Source: Alloyangia pacifica
GTDB lineage: Bacteria > Pseudomonadota > Alphaproteobacteria > Rhodobacterales > Rhodobacteraceae
NCBI RefSeq assembly: GCF_020524285.1
Contig: NZ_JAIVKX010000013.1
Coordinates: 95,569-159,568, forward strand
Direction of reading: 5' to 3'
DNA: 64,000 nucleotides
Shown: one piece after another, positions 1-9,452 of the stretch
How the letters are laid out: every line of letters begins with the position of its first letter
Numbering within the stretch: the first letter of the stretch is position 1
Notes under the pieces: model-generated
Told to the model about the DNA's origin: nothing
Databases searched by the model: none
The model's input: only the letters and a program-made list of their open reading frames with translations
Made by a program: the position numbers and the translations under genes

Positions 1-867
1 CTCGATCCCCATCAGCGTGTAATGCGCACCCTGCGGGTTCATCGTCATGCCAAGGTCGCGCAGGCCGACCGCGATGGAGTGGAAGGTGAAGGCCATCGGC
101 CCCAGCGCCGCGTGGAAGGTCAGCCCGTGGTAGGCGGGCTCGGGCTGCGACAGCGAGGGGAACTTGGCCGAGGCCGACCAGTCGAACTTGCCGGAATCCA
201 CCACGATGCCGCCGGTGACCGTGCCGTTGCCGGTGAGATACTTGGTTGCCGAATGGACCACCAAGGTCGCGCCGTGCTCGATGGGCTTGCAGAGCCACGG
301 GGTCGCGGTGGTGTTGTCGACGATCAGCGGGATGCCCGCGGCATCGGCGATCTTCGCCATGGCATCAAGGTCGGTCACGTAGCCGCCGGGGTTGGCGATG
401 GTCTCGCAGAACAGCGCGCGGGTGTTCTCGTCGATCGCCGCCCTCACCGCGTCCAGATCGTCGGTGTCGACGAAACTGGCGGACCAGCCGAAGCGGCGGA
501 TGGTCTGGCTGAACTGGGTGATCGTGCCGCCGTAAAGCCGCGAGGACGAGACGATGTTGCAGCCCGGCGCCATTAGCGGGAAGAGCGCCATGATCTGCGC
601 CGCGTGGCCCGACGAGCAGGCGATGCCGCCCGCGCCGCCCTCGAGCGCGGTGACCCGGTTGGCCAGCGCCGAGACGGTGGGGTTGGTCAGCCGCGAGTAG
701 ATGTAGCCGACCTCTTCGAGATTGAAGAGCCGGGCCGCGTGATCCGCGTCGCGGAACACGTAGGACGTGCTCTGGTATATCGGCACCTGACGCGCGCCGG
801 TGGCGGCATCGGGCTCGGTGCCCGCGTGCACGGCGAGCGTGTCGAAGCCGGGGGTCCTGTCGGTCAT
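1..867 (-). CDS. metY: O-acetylhomoserine aminocarboxypropyltransferase (sulfhydrylase), C-terminus outside window
   Basis: PLP-dependent enzyme of the Cys/Met metabolism family that makes homocysteine from O-acetylhomoserine and sulfide in the cytoplasm. The 289 visible codons begin MTDRTPGFDTLAVHAG, which is typical of this group. They contain the cofactor-binding signature VVHSATKYLTGNGT, whose Lys (about residue 209) should carry PLP. The reading frame is open to the left edge, so roughly the last third (family length about 430) is missing. The start at 867 has a good upstream purine run (AGGAGGA on the minus strand). It is the last visible gene on the minus strand and has no clear partner. 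Cystathionine gamma-synthase or MetZ-type activity cannot be excluded from sequence alone, but the N-terminus fits MetY best. Confidence 0.9.
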   Translation of the reverse strand, partial: MTDRTPGFDTLAVHAGTEPDAATGARQVPIYQSTSYVFRDADHAARLFNLEEVGYIYSRLTNPTVSALANRVTALEGGAGGIACSSGHAAQIMALFPLMAPGCNIVSSSRLYGGTITQFSQTIRRFGWSASFVDTDDLDAVRAAIDENTRALFCETIANPGGYVTDLDAMAKIADAAGIPLIVDNTTATPWLCKPIEHGATLVVHSATKYLTGNGTVTGGIVVDSGKFDWSASAKFPSLSQPEPAYHGLTFHAALGPMAFTFHSIAVGLRDLGMTMNPQGAHYTLMGIE

Positions 868-1085
868 GAAATTCCTCCTCCTTACCTTGCGGCACGTTAG
901 GCAAGAGGGGCGGTGGCGGCAATGACGATGGCGAGGGATTTGGCGGGGGCCGCTTTCTGTCGCGCCTGCCCGCGCCCCGTGCGTTCTGCCGCCACCGGTC
1001 CGCCACGTCAGGACGGTCCCGAGTGCGGGCCGGGCAGCTCCGGGGGGATGGGCGGATCAGCGCGGGGCGGGCCGGCGCGGGCGGC

Positions 1086-1805
1086 TCAGGGGAACACCAG
1101 GTAGCCGCCGCGCCCGCCGTCGAGGGTGAAGCTGGCGCTGCTGCCATTGCCCTCCTCGGGTGTCGCGAAGAGCGCGTTGCCCTGCGCCCCGTCGGTGCAG
1201 GCCAGCGCCGAGCCCATGCTGGGAAACAGCGCGGGTGGCCCGTCGAGCTGGCCGAGGCAGGTGACGCGGCTCTCGGGCAGGGTCAGCAGCAGCACGTAGT
1301 TCTCGCCATCCGAGCTGAGCACCTGTCCCAGCGCACTGCCGCCGCCATGCAGCTCGCCGACGCCCTGCTGCGCCTGTCCCGGCGGCAGGGTGGCCGGGGA
1401 GGCCGGGGCCCGCTCCACGATCGGCGGTTGGCCGAGGCGGGCAGTGGTGGCCTTCGGCGCGCTGACCACCGGCGCGCCGGGCGAGTTGCGGATCTGCCTG
1501 GTGCGGGCGGGGCTGTCGCGCTCGATGGTCATCACCGGCTCGCGCACCGAGCCATCGGCGCCGGGCAGGCGGGTGCCGAGGTCGATCGAGACGCCCAGGC
1601 CGCCGTAGCCGCCCCAGCCCGTGTGCCAGCCGCCGCCCCAGCCGGGGCGATAGGGACGATCGGGGCGCGCGGGCCAGCCCGGACGCTCGGGCCAGCGAAA
1701 GGCAGGACTGCGCGCGGCGGCGTCGAGATCGACGGCCGGGGATTGCGCCGACAGCGGCGCGGCGAGGGCGATCAGCAGCGGGGCGAGGCGGGGAAACCTG
1801 AACAT
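1086..1805 (-). CDS. Hypothetical secreted protein with Trp/Gly/Pro-rich segment
   Basis: The 239-residue product begins with a clear signal peptide (MFRFPRLAPLLIALAAPLSA, cleavage after AQS or nearby), so it is probably periplasmic or exported. Residues about 38-75 are rich in Pro, Arg, Trp and Gly (RPGWPARPDRPYRPGWGGGW), then comes a low-complexity linker. The C-terminal 90 residues look like a small folded beta domain with two Cys (VTCLGQL and ALACTDG) that could form a disulfide. No family is recognised. It lies between metY and xylA on the same strand but is separated from both by more than 150 bp, so it is likely its own transcription unit. Confidence 0.65.
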   Translation of the reverse strand: MFRFPRLAPLLIALAAPLSAQSPAVDLDAAARSPAFRWPERPGWPARPDRPYRPGWGGGWHTGWGGYGGLGVSIDLGTRLPGADGSVREPVMTIERDSPARTRQIRNSPGAPVVSAPKATTARLGQPPIVERAPASPATLPPGQAQQGVGELHGGGSALGQVLSSDGENYVLLLTLPESRVTCLGQLDGPPALFPSMGSALACTDGAQGNALFATPEEGNGSSASFTLDGGRGGYLVFP

Positions 1806-1971
1806 CGGGGCAACCTCCGGAAGCGAAAAGCGTCGTCCTCAGAATGGCATGCAAGCCGAGGGTGAACGCAAGCCGGAAGTTCGCAGGGCAGTTCGGCGGA
1901 AGTGTGGCGGGGAACGGTGTCGACAGGTCCGGCACGCACGCCACGCGCCGGACCCGGTGTTTCCGCGTGTC

Positions 1972-3270
1972 TCAGACGTAGCGGTTCCAGAGGTTCTCGA
2001 GCCGCTCCTGCCGTCCGGACCGCGGCTTGGGGTTGATGCCCTGATCGCGCACCCGCGCCTCGATGCTGGCGAGGTCCGAGGTCAGCAGGGCCTTGTTCGC
2101 GGGGGTCTCCCAATCGGCGTAGCGCTCGGCGCGCAGGGCCTCGAGCGTGCCGTCCTCGAGCAGCGCCGCCGCCGCCTTGAGGCCCCGGGCACAGACGTCC
2201 ATCGCGCCGGCATGGCCAAGGATCAGGTCCTCGGGGTCCAGCGACTGCCGCCGCAGCTTGGCGTCGAAATTGGTGCCGCCGGTGGTGAAGCCGCCCGCCT
2301 TCAGGACCTCGTAATAGGCGCGCGCCACCTCGGGCACGCTGTCGGGGAACTGGTCGGTGTCCCAGCCGGACTGGTAGTCGTTGCGGTTCATGTCGATCGA
2401 GCCCAGAAGGCCCAGCGAGGCGGCCAGCGCCAGCTCGTGTTCGAAGCTGTGCCCTGCAAGGATCGCATGACCCTGCTCGATGTTCAGCTTCACCTCGTTT
2501 TCCAGCCCGAAGCGCTTGAGAAAGCCGTAGACCGTGGCAACGTCGTAGTCGTACTGGTGCTTCGACGGCTCCTGCGGCTTGGGCTCGATCAGGATGGTGC
2601 CCTTGAAGCCGATCTTGTGCTTGTAGTCGACGACCCTCGACAGGAAGGCGCCGGCCTGCTCGGCCTCGCGCGTCAGGTCGGTGTTGAGCAGCGTCTCGTA
2701 GCCCTCGCGCCCGCCCCAGAGCACGTAGTTCTCTCCGCCAAGCTTGTGGGTGGCATCCATGCAGGTCTTCACCGTGGCGGCGGACCAGGCAAAGACCTCG
2801 GGGTCGGGGTTGGTGGCCGCGCCGGACATGAAACGGCGGTTGGTGAAGAGGTTCGCCGTGCCCCAGAGCAGGCGGGTCTTCGACCCCTCCATCTTCTGCG
2901 CGAAGTACTCGACGATCTCTTCGAGGTTGCGCGTGGTCTCGGCAAAGTCTGCGCCCTCGGGGCGCACGTCGGCGTCGTGGAAGCAGAAGAAGGGCACATC
3001 CAGCAGGTCGAACATCTCGAAGGCGACGTCGGCCTTCATCTTCGCCTTCTCCATCTCCGAGCCGAACCAGGGCCGGTCGAAGGTGCGCCCGCCGAAGGGA
3101 TCGCCGCCCTCCCAAGCGAAGCTGTGCCAATAGGCGACGGCGAAGCGCAGGTGATCTTCCAGCCGCTTGCCCATGACGATCTCGTCGGGGTTGTAGTGGC
3201 GGAAGGCGAACTCGCTGTCGCCGTCCGACTGGTAGGTGAATTTCGGGATGTCTCCGAAGAAGCCCGTCAT
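1972..3270 (-). CDS. xylA: Xylose isomerase
   Basis: Converts D-xylose to D-xylulose in the cytoplasm; a TIM-barrel, divalent-metal enzyme. At 432 residues it matches the long (class II) xylose isomerases. Visible signatures are the catalytic-His segment [12 protein letters not shown], the metal-ligand segment [14 protein letters not shown], and the region [15 protein letters not shown] followed by SFEHE. It is the last gene of the minus-strand cluster xylF-xylH-xylG-xylA, 31 bp after xylG, so the imported sugar is very likely xylose. No xylulokinase gene follows; the next gene is an unrelated secreted protein. The start at 3270 gives the expected N-terminus ([11 protein letters not shown]). 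Confidence 0.96.
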   Translation of the reverse strand: MTGFFGDIPKFTYQSDGDSEFAFRHYNPDEIVMGKRLEDHLRFAVAYWHSFAWEGGDPFGGRTFDRPWFGSEMEKAKMKADVAFEMFDLLDVPFFCFHDADVRPEGADFAETTRNLEEIVEYFAQKMEGSKTRLLWGTANLFTNRRFMSGAATNPDPEVFAWSAATVKTCMDATHKLGGENYVLWGGREGYETLLNTDLTREAEQAGAFLSRVVDYKHKIGFKGTILIEPKPQEPSKHQYDYDVATVYGFLKRFGLENEVKLNIEQGHAILAGHSFEHELALAASLGLLGSIDMNRNDYQSGWDTDQFPDSVPEVARAYYEVLKAGGFTTGGTNFDAKLRRQSLDPEDLILGHAGAMDVCARGLKAAAALLEDGTLEALRAERYADWETPANKALLTSDLASIEARVRDQGINPKPRSGRQERLENLWNRYV

Positions 3271-3301
3271 GAGTGCCTCGTGTTGAATGGGGTTTGGGGG
3301 A

Positions 3302-4057
3302 TCAGCCGTGCGGCTGCTTGCCGAGGATGATCATGCCGAGGATGTCCTCGTCGGTGACTTCGCCGACATTGACCGTGCCGACGAGCTTGCCGTTCTTCAT
3401 CACCGAGGCGCGGTCGCAGAGTTTCATCACGTTGTGGATGTCGTGCTCGATGAGGAAGATGCCGAGGCCCTGCGCCTTGAGTTGCTCGATCAGCTCGGCG
3501 ACCATCTGGGTCTCCTGCGGGCCGAGCGCGGCGGTGGGTTCGTCCATGATCAGGATGCGGGCGTTGAAGTAGACCGCGCGGGCGATGGCCACCGACTGCC
3601 GCTGCCCGCCCGAGAGCGCCTTTACCGGGTCCTGGAACTTGCGGAAGTTAGGGTTGAGCCGCGCCATGATCTTGCGCGTCTCGGCCTCCATCTGCGCATC
3701 GTCGACGAGGCCGGTGGGCGTTACCAGCTCGCGCCCCAGGAAGAGGTTCGACGCGGCATCGAGATTGTCGGCTAGCGCCAGCGTCTGGTAGATCGTCTCG
3801 ATGTTGTACTTGCGGGCGTCGCGCGGGTTGCCGATCTCGGCCTTTTGCCCGTCGATCAGGATCTCGCCGCTGTCCATGCGGTAGGCGCCGGACAGGCACT
3901 TGATCAGCGTCGACTTGCCCGCGCCGTTGTGGCCGAGCAGGCCGACCACCTCGCCAGGGTAGAGGTCGACGGTGACGTGGTCGACCGCCTTGATGCCGCC
4001 GAACGAGACCGAGACGTCGCGCATCTCGACCAGCGGGGCTCCGGTTCTGTCAGCCAT
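3302..4057 (-). CDS. xylG: Xylose ABC transporter ATP-binding protein
   Basis: ATPase that drives uptake through XylH. The 251-residue protein has one nucleotide-binding domain: Walker [10 protein letters not shown], signature [14 protein letters not shown], Walker [13 protein letters not shown] and switch His in LIEHD. This is the single-domain form seen in many alphaproteobacteria, not the double-domain 500-residue XylG of E. coli. The frame is open further upstream, but the start at 4057 is preferred: its ATG overlaps the xylH stop (TGATG), and the translated N-terminus [20 protein letters not shown] is the first that looks like an ATPase. The overlap implies translational coupling to xylH. 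Confidence 0.92.
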   Translation of the reverse strand: MADRTGAPLVEMRDVSVSFGGIKAVDHVTVDLYPGEVVGLLGHNGAGKSTLIKCLSGAYRMDSGEILIDGQKAEIGNPRDARKYNIETIYQTLALADNLDAASNLFLGRELVTPTGLVDDAQMEAETRKIMARLNPNFRKFQDPVKALSGGQRQSVAIARAVYFNARILIMDEPTAALGPQETQMVAELIEQLKAQGLGIFLIEHDIHNVMKLCDRASVMKNGKLVGTVNVGEVTDEDILGMIILGKQPHG

Positions 4058-5349
4058 CACGCGTCTCCCGTGCGTTTGCGGTAGAGGATGTCGATGAGCA
4101 CGGCGAGCACCAGCACGACGCCCACGACGATGTTCTGGAAAGGTGCGTCGACGCCGACCATGGCCATGCCCGATTGCAGCGACTGCATGATCAGCGCGCC
4201 GAGGATGGCGCCGTAGATCGTGCCGATGCCGCCCGCCAGCGCGGTGCCGCCGATCACCGCCGCGGCGATGACGCGCAGCTCGTCGAGCGTGCCGATGTCG
4301 TTGGAGTGGAACGACAGGCGGGCCGAGGCGACCATGCCGGCGAGCGCGCAGAGCACGCCCATCACCGCGAAGACCTTGACCGTCAGTAGACGGGTGTTGA
4401 TGCCGGAAAGCTCCGCGGCCTCGGGGTTGCCGCCGGTGGCGAAGATGTAGCGCCCCAGCCGGGTGCGGCGGGCGACCACGGTCATCACCACGGCCACGGC
4501 GATCAGCAGCAGCACCGAGTAGGGGATGCCGTAGCCGGCGGTGAAGCCCTCTGGCATGGTCTCGCCGCGCGCCTCGAAGGCGCGGCGCAGCACGCGGCTC
4601 GGCACCTCGTAGGCATTCAGGATCGCTACGAAGCCGAGGATCGCCACGGCCGAGAGCGCCATGAGCACGCCTTCGGCCCAGAGCGGCTTGACCGGGAACT
4701 CGTGGCTGATCCTCGCCTTGCGGGCATTGGCGATGGCGGCCCATGCGACAAGCGTGGCGAGGACACCGAAGATCCAGCTGCCGGTGACGCCGAGCGTGCC
4801 GCCGATGCCGCCGAGGGTCTGGAACGTGTCGTCGAGCGGGCCGATGGTCTGGCCGCTGGTCAGGTACCAGGCGACGTTGCGCCAGACCAGCAGCCCGCCG
4901 AGCGAGACGATGAAGGCGGGCACGGTGAGATAGCCGACGATCCAGCCCTGGAAGGCGCCGATGAGCGCGCCGGTGAGCAGCCCGACAATGATGGCGAGCG
5001 GCGCGATGACCGGGTTGCCATAGTCGAGCCCGAGCCCGGGCAGAAGCTGCGTCTGGGTGATCGCCATCATCGCCGAGCAGGTGGCGAGCAATGCGCCGAC
5101 GCTGAGGTCGATGTTGCGGGTGACGATAACGAAGACCATGCCGGTGGCCATGATCGCCACGCTGACCGTCTGGATCGTCAGGTTGAAAATATTGCGCGGG
5201 GTGAGGAAGCGGCCGTCCGTCAGGACATTGAACACGATGCAGACCAGGATGAACGCGCCGACCATGCCCAGTAGGCGGGTGTCGAATTCGAGGGTCTGGA
5301 AGATGTTCCTGCGGCCGGCCGACGCGCCGGAGGTCTTCGCCTCTGCCAT
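4057..5349 (-). CDS. xylH: Xylose ABC transporter permease
   Basis: Integral membrane subunit of the BPD_transp_2 / RbsC family, 430 residues with about ten or more hydrophobic helices. The conserved segment [16 protein letters not shown] and the C-terminal part with [19 protein letters not shown] are family hallmarks. The length is above the usual 320-350 of RbsC but fits XylH-type permeases. It lies between xylF (96 bp upstream, with a strong stem-loop in the gap) and xylG (one-base overlap). Substrate assignment rests on the linked xylA and xylF. Confidence 0.92.
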   Translation of the reverse strand: MAEAKTSGASAGRRNIFQTLEFDTRLLGMVGAFILVCIVFNVLTDGRFLTPRNIFNLTIQTVSVAIMATGMVFVIVTRNIDLSVGALLATCSAMMAITQTQLLPGLGLDYGNPVIAPLAIIVGLLTGALIGAFQGWIVGYLTVPAFIVSLGGLLVWRNVAWYLTSGQTIGPLDDTFQTLGGIGGTLGVTGSWIFGVLATLVAWAAIANARKARISHEFPVKPLWAEGVLMALSAVAILGFVAILNAYEVPSRVLRRAFEARGETMPEGFTAGYGIPYSVLLLIAVAVVMTVVARRTRLGRYIFATGGNPEAAELSGINTRLLTVKVFAVMGVLCALAGMVASARLSFHSNDIGTLDELRVIAAAVIGGTALAGGIGTIYGAILGALIMQSLQSGMAMVGVDAPFQNIVVGVVLVLAVLIDILYRKRTGDA

Positions 5350-5386
5350 TGGGGCCTCGGGGGATCTGAGAATTGCGTTACGGGGA

Positions 5387-5423
5387 GCGCCCCCGCCGCG
5401 CCCGGGATCGGGGGCGGGGGCGC
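5387..5423 (-). terminator. GC-rich stem-loop between xylF and xylH
   Basis: An 11-bp perfect inverted repeat, GCGCCCCCGCC and GGCGGGGGCGC, with a 15-nt loop sits in the 96-bp gap after the binding-protein gene. There is no run of T on the transcribed side, so it is more likely a 3' mRNA-stabilising or partial-attenuation element than a full terminator. Similar elements follow three other binding-protein genes in this window. Confidence 0.6.
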
Positions 5424-5445
5424 CTCTGTCAGTCGCGTGCCGCGA

Positions 5446-6465
5446 TCAGTTGCAGGGCGCGGGGCCGTCGGTGACGCCCTGGCAGAGCGCGTCCTGGCCG
5501 ATCCAGCCTGCGTCCACCACGCTCTCGAGGTTGTCCTTGGTGATCGGCACCGGCTCGAGGAACTTGGCCCAGAGCGTCGTGCCCGCCGGGGAGGTCCATT
5601 CCGCCGCACCCTCGATGTCGCTGGCCATCGTGTCGCCGGCAAGTTCGACGGCGATCTCGCCCGCTGCCTTGCCGAGCTCGCGCGCATCCTTCCAGACCGA
5701 GACGGTCTGGGTGCCGCGGGCGACGCGGTTCAGCGCGGCGTGGTCGCCGTCCTGTCCCGAGACAGGGATGCCGTCGAGCCCCTGCGCGGTCAGCGCGGCC
5801 ACGGCGCCGCCGGCGGTGCCGTCGTTCGAGGCGACCACCGCGTCGACGTTGTTGTCGTTGGCGGTAAGGATCTGTTCCATGTTGCGCTGCGCGTTGGCGG
5901 GCAGCCAGCCGTCGGTATAGGCTTCGCCGACGATGGTGATCGCGCCGCTGTCGATGGCCTCCTGCAGCACCTCCTGCTGGCCGCCGCGCAGGAAGTCGGC
6001 GTTGGGATCGGTGGGCGAGCCCTTGATCATCACGTAGTTGCCCTCCGGCGCCGCATCGAGCACCGCGCGGGCCTGCATCCGGCCGACCTCGACGTTGTCG
6101 AAGGTCAGGTAGAAGGCGCGGCTGTCCTCGATCAGGCGGTCATAGGCGATCACCGGCACGCCCTCGTTGGCGGCGGCCTCGACGGCGGGGATGATGGCCT
6201 GGGTGTCCTGCGCCAGGATGATCAGCGCGTCGACGCCCTGCGCCATCAGCGACTCGACGTCCGACAGCTGCTTCGAGGACGAGGACTGCGCGTCGGCCGA
6301 GATATAGGTCGCGCCCGCGGCCTCCAGCGCCGACTTGATCGCGGCCTCGTCGGTCTTCCAGCGCTCTTCCTGGAAGTTCGACCAGGACACGCCGACGGTC
6401 TGGGCCGATGCCGTGACGGCAAGCCCGAGTGTGATGGCCGCAGAGGCCAGCAAGGTCTTGTACAT
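5446..6465 (-). CDS. xylF: Xylose ABC transporter substrate-binding protein
   Basis: Periplasmic D-xylose-binding protein of 339 residues (peripla_BP_4 / XylF type). It starts with a signal peptide, [20 protein letters not shown] with cleavage near ASA-Q, followed by the mature N-terminus [18 protein letters not shown], very characteristic of XylF. It is the first gene of the xylFHGA operon and is divergently placed from a ROK regulator. The 200-bp promoter region holds an AT-rich inverted repeat. A purine-rich ribosome binding site (AGGGAGGAAA on the minus strand) precedes the start at 6465. Confidence 0.95.
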   Translation of the reverse strand: MYKTLLASAAITLGLAVTASAQTVGVSWSNFQEERWKTDEAAIKSALEAAGATYISADAQSSSSKQLSDVESLMAQGVDALIILAQDTQAIIPAVEAAANEGVPVIAYDRLIEDSRAFYLTFDNVEVGRMQARAVLDAAPEGNYVMIKGSPTDPNADFLRGGQQEVLQEAIDSGAITIVGEAYTDGWLPANAQRNMEQILTANDNNVDAVVASNDGTAGGAVAALTAQGLDGIPVSGQDGDHAALNRVARGTQTVSVWKDARELGKAAGEIAVELAGDTMASDIEGAAEWTSPAGTTLWAKFLEPVPITKDNLESVVDAGWIGQDALCQGVTDGPAPCN

Positions 6466-6534
6466 GTTTTCCTCCCTAGGTGCCCCGGTGGGGCGTGCGC
6501 CGTTCTCCCTCGGCGCGTGGTCAGCCTGTGCTCC

Positions 6535-6556
6535 TTAAATTCAGTTGTCAAATTAA
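6535..6556. promoter_or_regulatory. Candidate ROK (XylR-type) operator upstream of xylF
   Basis: A 22-bp AT-rich imperfect inverted repeat with arms TTAAATT and AAATTAA around a CAGTTGTC centre lies about 70 bp upstream of xylF and 112 bp upstream of the divergent ROK gene. It stands out from GC-rich surroundings. ROK regulators of sugar operons are known to bind AT-rich inverted repeats of this size. Assignment to this regulator is inference from position and symmetry. A second, weaker inverted repeat (TATTT-N8-AAATA) lies close to the ROK start, around 6649-6666. Confidence 0.5.
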
Positions 6557-6667
6557 ATTTGCCCCCGCATATTGCCGGACAGGGCAAACATCGGCCATGA
6601 GCCGCTGAGGAGTGCCGGTTTCGCGCTCTTTCCGCGGTCCATAAGGTGTATTTTGTTCGCGAAATAA

Positions 6668-7948
6668 ATGAATTCTGGGCGCATCAGAGGCATGAACGAC
6701 GAGGCGGAGATCAACGGCTGCGGCCCCCTGCTGCAGGCCCCGGAGACGGTGCAGCGCCCCTTGCGCCAGCAGGTCTTCGAGCACGTCCGGGCGCTTGGCC
6801 GCGTGCCGCGGGTGCAGGTGGCCAAGGACCTGCGGGTCAGCCCCGCCTCGGTCACCACGATCACCTCGGAGCTGATCGAGACGGGGTTTCTCGAGGAGGT
6901 GCAGGCCGCCCGGATTGGCGACAGCGGCCGGGGGCGCCCGGCGGTGGCGCTGCAGGTCCGCCCCGGCGTGCATCACGTCATGGGCGTGAAGCTGTCGGAC
7001 ATCGACCACACCGCGGTGCTGGCCGACCTGTCGGGGCGGGTGGTCGCCTCGGCCTCGATGCCGCGCGCGCCGGGCCAATTGTCGGTTCAGGCGGTCGGCG
7101 AGGTCACCGAGACGCTGATGCGCGACCTGTGCGACGCCGCCGGGGTCGCGCCGGAGGACTTGCACGCGATCGGGCTCGGAGTGCCAGGCTTCGTCGAGGC
7201 CGAGACCGGCCTCGTGCGCTGGTCGCCGATCCTCGCGCAGCGCGACATCGACCTCAGCGCGGCGCTGGCACAGCGGCTCGGCCTGCCGGTGCATATCGAC
7301 AATGACGCCAATCTCGTGACCCTCGCCGAACTCTGGTTCGGGGCCGGGCGCAGCCTGTCGAACTTCGCCGTGGTGACCATCGAGCACGGCGTCGGCATGG
7401 GTTTCGTGATGAACCACCGGCTCTACCGGGGGGCGCATGGCATGGGCATGGAGCTGGGCCACATGAAGGTGCATCTCGACGGCGCGCTCTGCCGCTGCGG
7501 CCAGCGCGGCTGCCTCGAGGCCTATGTCGCCGACTACGCGCTGGTGCGCGAGGCGCGCACGGCGCTGAACCTGCCCGACCTCGAGACCCGCTCGGTGCGC
7601 GCGCTGCTGGAGAGCCTGTTCAGCCAGGCCAAGGCCGGCAATCCGGCGGCGCATTCGATCTTCCGCCGCGCCGGGCGCTACCTGTCGCTGGCTCTGGCCA
7701 ATGTCACCAACCTCTTCGATCCGCAGCTGATCATCCTGTCGGGGGAACGGATGCGCTACGACTACCTCTATGCCGGGGACACGCTGGCGGAGATGAAGAC
7801 GATGATGATCGAGACCGGCCGCGCCGCGCCAAAGGTCGAGATCCACGCCTGGGGCGACATGATCTGGGCGCGGGGCGCGGCGGCGCTGGCGCTGGAGACG
7901 CTGACCGGGCAGATGCTCGGCGCGGGCCGCGAGATGGCGGCGCAATGA
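6668..7948 (+). CDS. ROK-family transcriptional regulator of the xylose operon
   Basis: The 426-residue protein has an N-terminal winged helix-turn-helix (about residues 30-85, VPRVQVAKDLRVSPASVTTI) and a C-terminal ROK sugar-kinase-like domain. The domain includes IDNDANLVTLAELWFGAG and the zinc-binding motif CRCGQRGCLEAY. It probably represses xylFHGA in the absence of xylose. It is divergent from xylF, as is common for XylR-type ROK repressors. The start is uncertain: ATG at 6668 has a poor ribosome binding site, and the in-frame ATG at 6692 has AGAGG only one base upstream. Its stop overlaps the next gene by 4 bp (ATGA). Confidence 0.85.
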   Translation: MNSGRIRGMNDEAEINGCGPLLQAPETVQRPLRQQVFEHVRALGRVPRVQVAKDLRVSPASVTTITSELIETGFLEEVQAARIGDSGRGRPAVALQVRPGVHHVMGVKLSDIDHTAVLADLSGRVVASASMPRAPGQLSVQAVGEVTETLMRDLCDAAGVAPEDLHAIGLGVPGFVEAETGLVRWSPILAQRDIDLSAALAQRLGLPVHIDNDANLVTLAELWFGAGRSLSNFAVVTIEHGVGMGFVMNHRLYRGAHGMGMELGHMKVHLDGALCRCGQRGCLEAYVADYALVREARTALNLPDLETRSVRALLESLFSQAKAGNPAAHSIFRRAGRYLSLALANVTNLFDPQLIILSGERMRYDYLYAGDTLAEMKTMMIETGRAAPKVEIHAWGDMIWARGAAALALETLTGQMLGAGREMAAQ

Positions 7949-9441
7949 TCCGGGCGGTGGGTCTTCTGGCGCTTGTTCCAACGCTTGCGGCGGCGGGGCC
8001 GGTCTTCGTCGATGACAGCGCGGGACTCCCGGTGGAGCACGTCTACTCCGGCGGCTGGGAGCACTTCGTCGGCGGCGGTCTTGCCGCCTTCGATTGCAGC
8101 GGCGACGATCTGCCCGAGCTCTTCGCCGCCGGCGGCACCGCGCCCGCATCGCTTTTCGTCAACCGATCCGCGCCGGGCGGGGCGCTGCGCTTCGAGGCGG
8201 CGGAGCTGCCCGAGATGACCGGAGTCACCGGCGCCTACCCGCTCGACCTGGACAGCGACGGGCAGCTCGATCTCTTCGTGCTGCGCGTCGGGCCGAACCG
8301 CGTGCTGCGCGGGCTCGGCGGCTGTCGCTTCGAGGACGCCACCGAGGCCTGGGGCCTGCCGCAGCGCGACGCCTGGACCACCGCCTTCGCCGCGACATGG
8401 GAGCCGGGGCAGGGCTGGCCCACGGTCTTCGTCGGCAACTACGTGGACCGCTCCGACCCCGAGGGACCCTTCGAGGCCTGTGACGGCAGCGAGGTGATCC
8501 GGCCCGGCGAGACCGGCTTCGGCACGGTCGAGACGATCGCGCCCGGCTGGTGCACCCTCTCGGCGCTGATCTCCGACTGGCAGCGCAGCGGCATGCCCGA
8601 GCTGCGGCTGTCGAACGACCGGCACTACTACGTGAAGGGCGGCTACGAGCAGATGTTCCGGCTCTCGCCGCTCGAGGAGCGCACCGATTGGGCCAAGGTC
8701 TCGCTCTGGGGCATGGGCATCGCCTCGCGCGATCTCACCGGCGACGGGCTGCCCGAGGTGATGATGACCTCGATGGGCGACCAGCTCCTGCAGTTCAACC
8801 GCGGGACGGGGTTCGAGGATGCGCCCTACGCACAGGGCGCCACGGCGCACCGGCCCTACACGGGGGACGACGGGCGGCCCTCGACCGGCTGGCACGCCGA
8901 GTTCGGCGACGTCGACAACGACGGGCGGGCCGATCTCTTCATCTCCAAGGGCAACGTCGACCAGATGCCCGGCATGGCGATGGACGATCCCAATTCGCTG
9001 CTGATGCAGGGCGGGGGCGGGCGCTTTGTCGAGGTCGGGGCGGAGGCGGGGATCGCCACGATGCACCGCGCGCGCGGGGCCGCGCTCGCCGATCTGAACG
9101 GCGACGGGCGGCTTGATCTGGCGGTGGTCAACCGGCGTGCTCCGATGGAGCTCTGGCGCAACGTGACCGAGGCGGCGGGGGGCTGGGTCGGGGTTGCCCC
9201 GGCGCAGTCTGGGGTGAACCGCGAGGGCGTGGGCGCCTGGGTCGAACTGCGCTCCGCCTCCGGGGTTCAGACGCAGGAGGTCACCGTCGGCGGCGGCCAC
9301 GCGGGGGGCAGCGCCTTGCCGCTGCACTTCGGTCTCGGCGTGGAGACGGGGGCCGAGGTGCGGGTGATCTGGCCAGACGGCACCGAGGGCGACTGGCAGC
9401 CCGTGCGCCCCGGCGAGGTGATGCGGATCGAGCGCCCCTAG
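7945..9441 (+). CDS. Secreted FG-GAP/VCBS repeat protein with ASPIC/UnbV C-terminus (CRTAC1-like)
   Basis: A 498-residue exported protein with a short signal peptide (MIRAVGLLALVPTLAAAG). Several FG-GAP calcium-binding loops of the form DxxxDGxxD are visible: LDLDSDGQLDLF, RDLTGDGLPEVM, GDVDNDGRADLF and ADLNGDGRLDLA. These suggest a seven-bladed beta-propeller. The last about 85 residues (WVELRSASGVQTQEV through VIWPDGTEGDW) match the ASPIC/UnbV domain. The gene overlaps the ROK regulator stop by 4 bp, so they are probably co-transcribed. Function is unknown; a periplasmic or extracellular ligand-binding role is inferred. The next gene, convergent after only 11 bp, encodes a di-heme peroxidase-like protein. 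Confidence 0.85.
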   Translation: MIRAVGLLALVPTLAAAGPVFVDDSAGLPVEHVYSGGWEHFVGGGLAAFDCSGDDLPELFAAGGTAPASLFVNRSAPGGALRFEAAELPEMTGVTGAYPLDLDSDGQLDLFVLRVGPNRVLRGLGGCRFEDATEAWGLPQRDAWTTAFAATWEPGQGWPTVFVGNYVDRSDPEGPFEACDGSEVIRPGETGFGTVETIAPGWCTLSALISDWQRSGMPELRLSNDRHYYVKGGYEQMFRLSPLEERTDWAKVSLWGMGIASRDLTGDGLPEVMMTSMGDQLLQFNRGTGFEDAPYAQGATAHRPYTGDDGRPSTGWHAEFGDVDNDGRADLFISKGNVDQMPGMAMDDPNSLLMQGGGGRFVEVGAEAGIATMHRARGAALADLNGDGRLDLAVVNRRAPMELWRNVTEAAGGWVGVAPAQSGVNREGVGAWVELRSASGVQTQEVTVGGGHAGGSALPLHFGLGVETGAEVRVIWPDGTEGDWQPVRPGEVMRIERP

Positions 9442-9452
9442 GCCCCGCGCCC

